A DNA stretch of 42,633 nucleotides from JBAWAP01 sp049589355 (GTDB taxonomy: Bacteria > Chloroflexota > Anaerolineae > VGOG01): the NCBI GenBank assembly GCA_049589355.1, contig JBAWAP010000133.1, positions 1 to 42,633 on the forward strand, written 5' to 3'. Below, one piece after another: positions 40,296-42,633 of the stretch; position 1 is the stretch's first letter; each line of letters opens with the position of its first letter. The notes beneath the pieces are model-generated. The model was not told the DNA's origin and did no database searches. It saw only the letters and a list, made by a program, of their open reading frames with translations. Both the position numbers and the translations under genes were made by a program.

Positions 40296-40363
40296 AAGTA
40301 AAACGTGATGCGTATTGCGTGCTCCGTTTTGGGCCTTACGCACTACGCACCACGTTTCACGAC
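40296..40363. repeat. GCGTATT-type 7-bp repeat hairpin after rny
   Basis: Units ACGTGAT, GCGTATT and GCGTGCT, then the inverted TTACGCA, CTACGCA and CCACGTT, form a hairpin between the convergent rny and anti-sigma genes. Confidence 0.82.
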
Positions 40364-40403
40364 GTCTTATACTCTGACAGCCCACGCCACCGGAGGTTGC
40401 TTT

Positions 40404-41393
40404 TTAGATCGCGCCCTGACGACGTTTGGCAACTAGCGTGGCTATAGCTAAAACGAGGATTAGCGACAGCAGGCTGGCTTCGACAACGCGCAATAGCACT
40501 AATCCTAACCTGCTAGGACGGACAGCAACCCGGACGGTTGGCTCCTGGGGGAGGGGTGTTGGGGGTAGGACTTCGGCAACGGCGGTAGGCATGGCTGTGG
40601 GTGTGAAGGCAGGCTCCGCCGTAATAATGGCTTCTGCTGGCAATGTCGTTGAAATCGCCATACCTTCAATTCTTTCTTCTTCAGGAGGTACTGGAACCTC
40701 GGCCAGCGCCTCTCTTTCGGGCGTTGATAAGGGGGCAGCACCTGGAGCTATTTTTGTGCCCACCACGGCGGGGGTAGTAGGCAAAGGTTTCTGTGTAAGT
40801 GCCAACTCGTCCTTCTTCTCGGCAGGGGCGGGCACGGGTGTAGCTTCGTAGGCAGACTCTTTCTCAACTACAACTTCTTTCTCGACCTCGACGGCTGCCT
40901 CCTTCTCCACCTCTACGGTGACTGGGACCACTTTCTCAACTATCTTCTCCTTCTCAACCACCACAGTCTCAACCACTGCCTTCTCCACTGGCATCTCTCG
41001 CTCAATCACCTCAGGCGCCCTGGCCGGGGCCAGGTAGGGAGTCAGGCCGGTGATAAAGACATCGCCAGCCAGCACCACGGCGAAGAGGATGGTCGCCAAA
41101 GCGGTGGCAGCTCTCAGGTAAACATAGGCCTGCCTCGTCTGGAAGAAGCTGGGGCGCCGGGCAGCTTGGACAGGGCGGATGGCAAAGGAACGAGGCACAG
41201 CCACAGGGGGCAACTGTTCCAGGAGGGCCACTGTCTGTCGCAGGGTGTGCAGATTCTGAGCACAATCGGTGCATCGGGCCAGATGTTTTTCCACCGTGGC
41301 TTGCTCTTTAGGCGAGAGCTCTCCATCCAGGTAAGCAGAAAGCATCTCTTCCACACGTTTATGCTCGGATTTGATTAAGCGGTCAAACATCAC
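40404..41393 (-). CDS. Anti-sigma factor with zinc-finger (zf-HC2) domain
   Basis: 329 residues. The N-terminal anti-sigma domain has the HxxxCxxC motif (HLARCTDC, about 37-44). A membrane segment follows (about 93-115), then a long region rich in Val-Glu-Lys repeats and a Pro/Ala/Thr-rich segment, and a second hydrophobic segment near the C-terminus (about 298-318). It should hold the adjacent ECF sigma factor at the membrane until a signal arrives. The gene follows the sigma gene after 25 bases. The long V-E-K stalk (VVEKEKIVEKVVPVTVEVEK) is unusual. Confidence 0.85.
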   Translation of the reverse strand: MMFDRLIKSEHKRVEEMLSAYLDGELSPKEQATVEKHLARCTDCAQNLHTLRQTVALLEQLPPVAVPRSFAIRPVQAARRPSFFQTRQAYVYLRAATALATILFAVVLAGDVFITGLTPYLAPARAPEVIEREMPVEKAVVETVVVEKEKIVEKVVPVTVEVEKEAAVEVEKEVVVEKESAYEATPVPAPAEKKDELALTQKPLPTTPAVVGTKIAPGAAPLSTPEREALAEVPVPPEEERIEGMAISTTLPAEAIITAEPAFTPTAMPTAVAEVLPPTPLPQEPTVRVAVRPSRLGLVLLRVVEASLLSLILVLAIATLVAKRRQGAI

Positions 41394-41418
41394 TTGCTCC
41401 AGTTCAACGGCTAGATGT

Positions 41419-42018
41419 TCACTCGTTCTTAAGACGGTATCGAGAGGGCAAAAGTTCCCTTTGCTCTAGAAGGCAATCTCGCAATTTGCCCCGGGCACGG
41501 CTCAAGCGTGACTTGACTGTACCCAAAGAGACCCCGGTTGCCTCAGCAATCTCCTGGTAGCTCAGCCCCTGGACATCGGAAAGGATCAAAGCAACGCGTT
41601 GATCTGGCGGCAGGGTCCCGATGCCAACCTGGATGACCCTACTTAACTCCTGGCGCAGGGCGTATTCCTCAGGCGACTCTCCAGGATCGGTGAGGAATCG
41701 GATAGGTGCTGGTTCAACCACCAGGAGGGCATCGAGAGACGCAACTGGCCGCCGCTGCTTGAGACGAAGCTGATCGTAGCAGGCGTTGGTGACGATGCGT
41801 AGAAGCCAGGCTTTGAAAGACCCGCCTCTGAACTTGCCGATGGCCTTGAAGGCCGAGAGGAAGGCATCCTGAGCTGCATCGGCCGCAGCGTCGCGGTCAC
41901 CCAGGATGCGATAGGCCACGTTGTAGGCCATGCTCTGATAGCTCAACACCAATTGGTTAAAGGAGCCGACGTCGCCCTGGCGCGCGGCGTCAATGAGGAC
42001 CTTTTCGTCCATCTCCAT
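41419..42018 (-). CDS. ECF RNA polymerase sigma factor (RpoE-like)
   Basis: 199 residues. Region 2 (YRILGDRDAAADAAQDAFLSAF, FKAWLLRIVTNACYDQLR) and region 4 (LPPDQRVALILSDVQGLSYQEIAEATGVSLGTVKSRLSRARGKLR) are clear. It directs transcription of an unknown regulon and is probably controlled by the anti-sigma factor encoded next. The start is not fully settled: ATGGAGATG offers two ATG codons (42018 and 42012) and no strong ribosome-binding site. Confidence 0.93.
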   Translation of the reverse strand: MEMDEKVLIDAARQGDVGSFNQLVLSYQSMAYNVAYRILGDRDAAADAAQDAFLSAFKAIGKFRGGSFKAWLLRIVTNACYDQLRLKQRRPVASLDALLVVEPAPIRFLTDPGESPEEYALRQELSRVIQVGIGTLPPDQRVALILSDVQGLSYQEIAEATGVSLGTVKSRLSRARGKLRDCLLEQRELLPSRYRLKNE

Positions 42019-42071
42019 CCAAATTCACTTGACTAAATTTGCTTATTAGCTTATACTTTATAGCGGAGTCC

Positions 42072-42172
42072 AGAAACCAGGTTTTTGGCTAAAGAGAATG
42101 TGACTTTCCACACTGCGGAAGGCTTCAAAAGCAACAGTGCGTCCATTTGAGTAGGGGAAAAACCTGGTTTCT
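42072..42172. repeat. Inverted repeat with AGAAACCAGGTTTTT arms
   Basis: Perfect 15-bp arms at 42072-42086 and 42158-42172 enclose ~71 bases. A half copy is at 36128-36143. It lies between the sigma gene and the tRNA-Leu and may be a small non-autonomous element. Confidence 0.75.
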
Positions 42173-42194
42173 CCCAAGTAGAAACACCTGCTGG

Positions 42195-42283
42195 GCCGAA
42201 GTGGCGGAAGAGGCAGACGCGACGGTCTCAAAAACCGTTGAGGCTATAACCTCATGTGGGTTCGAGTCCCACCTTCGGCACCA
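42195..42283 (+). tRNA. tRNA-Leu (anticodon CAA)
   Basis: The acceptor GCCGAAG pairs with CTTCGGC, the anticodon stem ACGGT/ACCGT encloses CTCAAAA with anticodon CAA at 42229-42231, and the long variable arm TGAGGCTATAACCTCA is typical of tRNA-Leu. The T-arm is GTGGG/CCCAC. The CCA end is encoded (42281-42283). Confidence 0.96.
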
Positions 42284-42417
42284 TTTCCTACCGAGCATAT
42301 TATACCAGCTTTTGTCGAGAAAGGCTAGGGGAACTTCCACCAAAGTGGGTGGGGCTGATCCCTGAGGGTAGGGGAGTAGCCCCATTGTTTTGGCTGGAGG
42401 TGTAAACGGGGCAAAGC
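42284..42417. other. Gene-free stretch after tRNA-Leu
   Basis: No gene is recognised between the tRNA and the window end. A weak hairpin GGGGCT...AGCCCC near 42350-42385 may terminate the tRNA transcript. The remainder (42418-42600) is repeat sequence. Confidence 0.45.
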
Positions 42418-42510
42418 GTCATTGCGAGGAGCGGAGCAGAGCCTGCCCTGAGCCTGCCGAAGGGAAGCAATCTCCGGCCCACGATGGAGGGGATTGCTTC
42501 GCTATGCTAC
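42418..42510. repeat. CATTGCGAGG-type repeat interrupted by a CTGAGC..CGAAGG core
   Basis: It begins GTCATTGCGAGGAGCGGAGC like the copies at 2726 and 25528. Then AGAGCCTGCCCTGAGCCTGC and CGAAGGG are inserted before AAGCAATC resumes, so one repeat family is nested in another. The usual closing CTCGCAATGAC is missing. Confidence 0.75.
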
Positions 42511-42511
42511 T

Positions 42512-42600
42512 CAGAAACTTGGTTCGTAGTGGCGACTTTAGTCGCCTTTGCTGCCAAACGACAGCTAAAGCTGTTACTACGAACCTCGCCCAAGTTTCTG
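42512..42600. repeat. Inverted repeat with CAGAAACTTGG and GGTTCGTAGT arms
   Basis: CAGAAACTTGG (42512-42522) pairs with 42590-42600 and GGTTCGTAGT (42521-42530) pairs with 42576-42585. The interior holds smaller hairpins such as GGCGACTTTAGTCGCC. It is a non-coding palindromic element. Confidence 0.75.
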
Positions 42601-42633
42601 CCCCCTACGGATGGCGCGATGCGCCATGGAAGA

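Overview
The window looks like chromosomal DNA of a Chloroflexota bacterium, most likely an Anaerolineae-like lineage. This is inferred from gene content and repeat style, not from a marker search. The order recA-recX-rny, the lipoprotein-type PBP2-like transpeptidase, the M23/LysM protein with a Thr-Pro stalk and the dense families of short palindromic and 7-bp-period repeats all fit. Codon use and base composition look fairly uniform, and there is no prophage and no intact insertion sequence.

Layout. Positions 1-803 hold the 3' end of a large secreted protein with carbohydrate-binding modules and a dockerin pair, followed by adenine deaminase (ade). A cell-wall block lies on the minus strand (2895-10118): a PBP2-like transpeptidase, an amidase, a glycoside-hydrolase-like protein with a discoidin domain, and an M23/LysM protein. 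A tRNA-Val follows, divergent from the M23 gene, and both have clear sigma-70 promoters. The one-carbon block (10489-17379, minus) is a glycine-cleavage operon whose first gene fuses serine hydroxymethyltransferase, a partial GcvT-like module and a full GcvT; it is followed by gcvH, gcvPA and gcvPB. Next come a small DUF104-type antitoxin, a nucleotidyltransferase-like protein, a hydantoinase/alanine racemase fusion and a complete branched-chain-type ABC transporter (livFGMHK order on the plus axis, all minus strand). A radical SAM protein, a broken PIN toxin-antitoxin locus and the plus-strand run tgt-uppP-pstS follow. Then come an MBL-fold hydrolase, a ctpA protease, a TumE-type toxin-antitoxin cassette, a thermonuclease lipoprotein, rpsT, recA, recX and rny. 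The window ends with an ECF sigma/anti-sigma pair (minus) and tRNA-Leu.

The most unusual feature is how deeply repeats have entered the genes. A family of degenerate arrays with a 7-bp period, often with an inverted second arm so that the whole folds as a hairpin, lies between genes and also in frame inside gcvPB, gcvPA, the glyA-gcvT fusion (twice) and the 3' tail of tgt; a related ~8-bp array forms the hydantoinase/alr linker. A second palindromic family (core CTGAGC..GTCGAAGG with C-run and G-run arms) is in frame in ade, the hydantoinase, the alanine racemase and probably gcvT. The junctions of both large fusion proteins consist of such arrays, which suggests that repeat insertion created or maintains the fusions.

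Two ~122-bp MITE-like elements share the terminal sequence GTAACTGCTCAG and have 8-bp target duplications, matching IS66-family habits. A two-gene TumE-type cassette is flanked by a 22-bp direct repeat copied from the end of ctpA. At two further loci an antitoxin is intact while the adjacent PIN toxin is broken.
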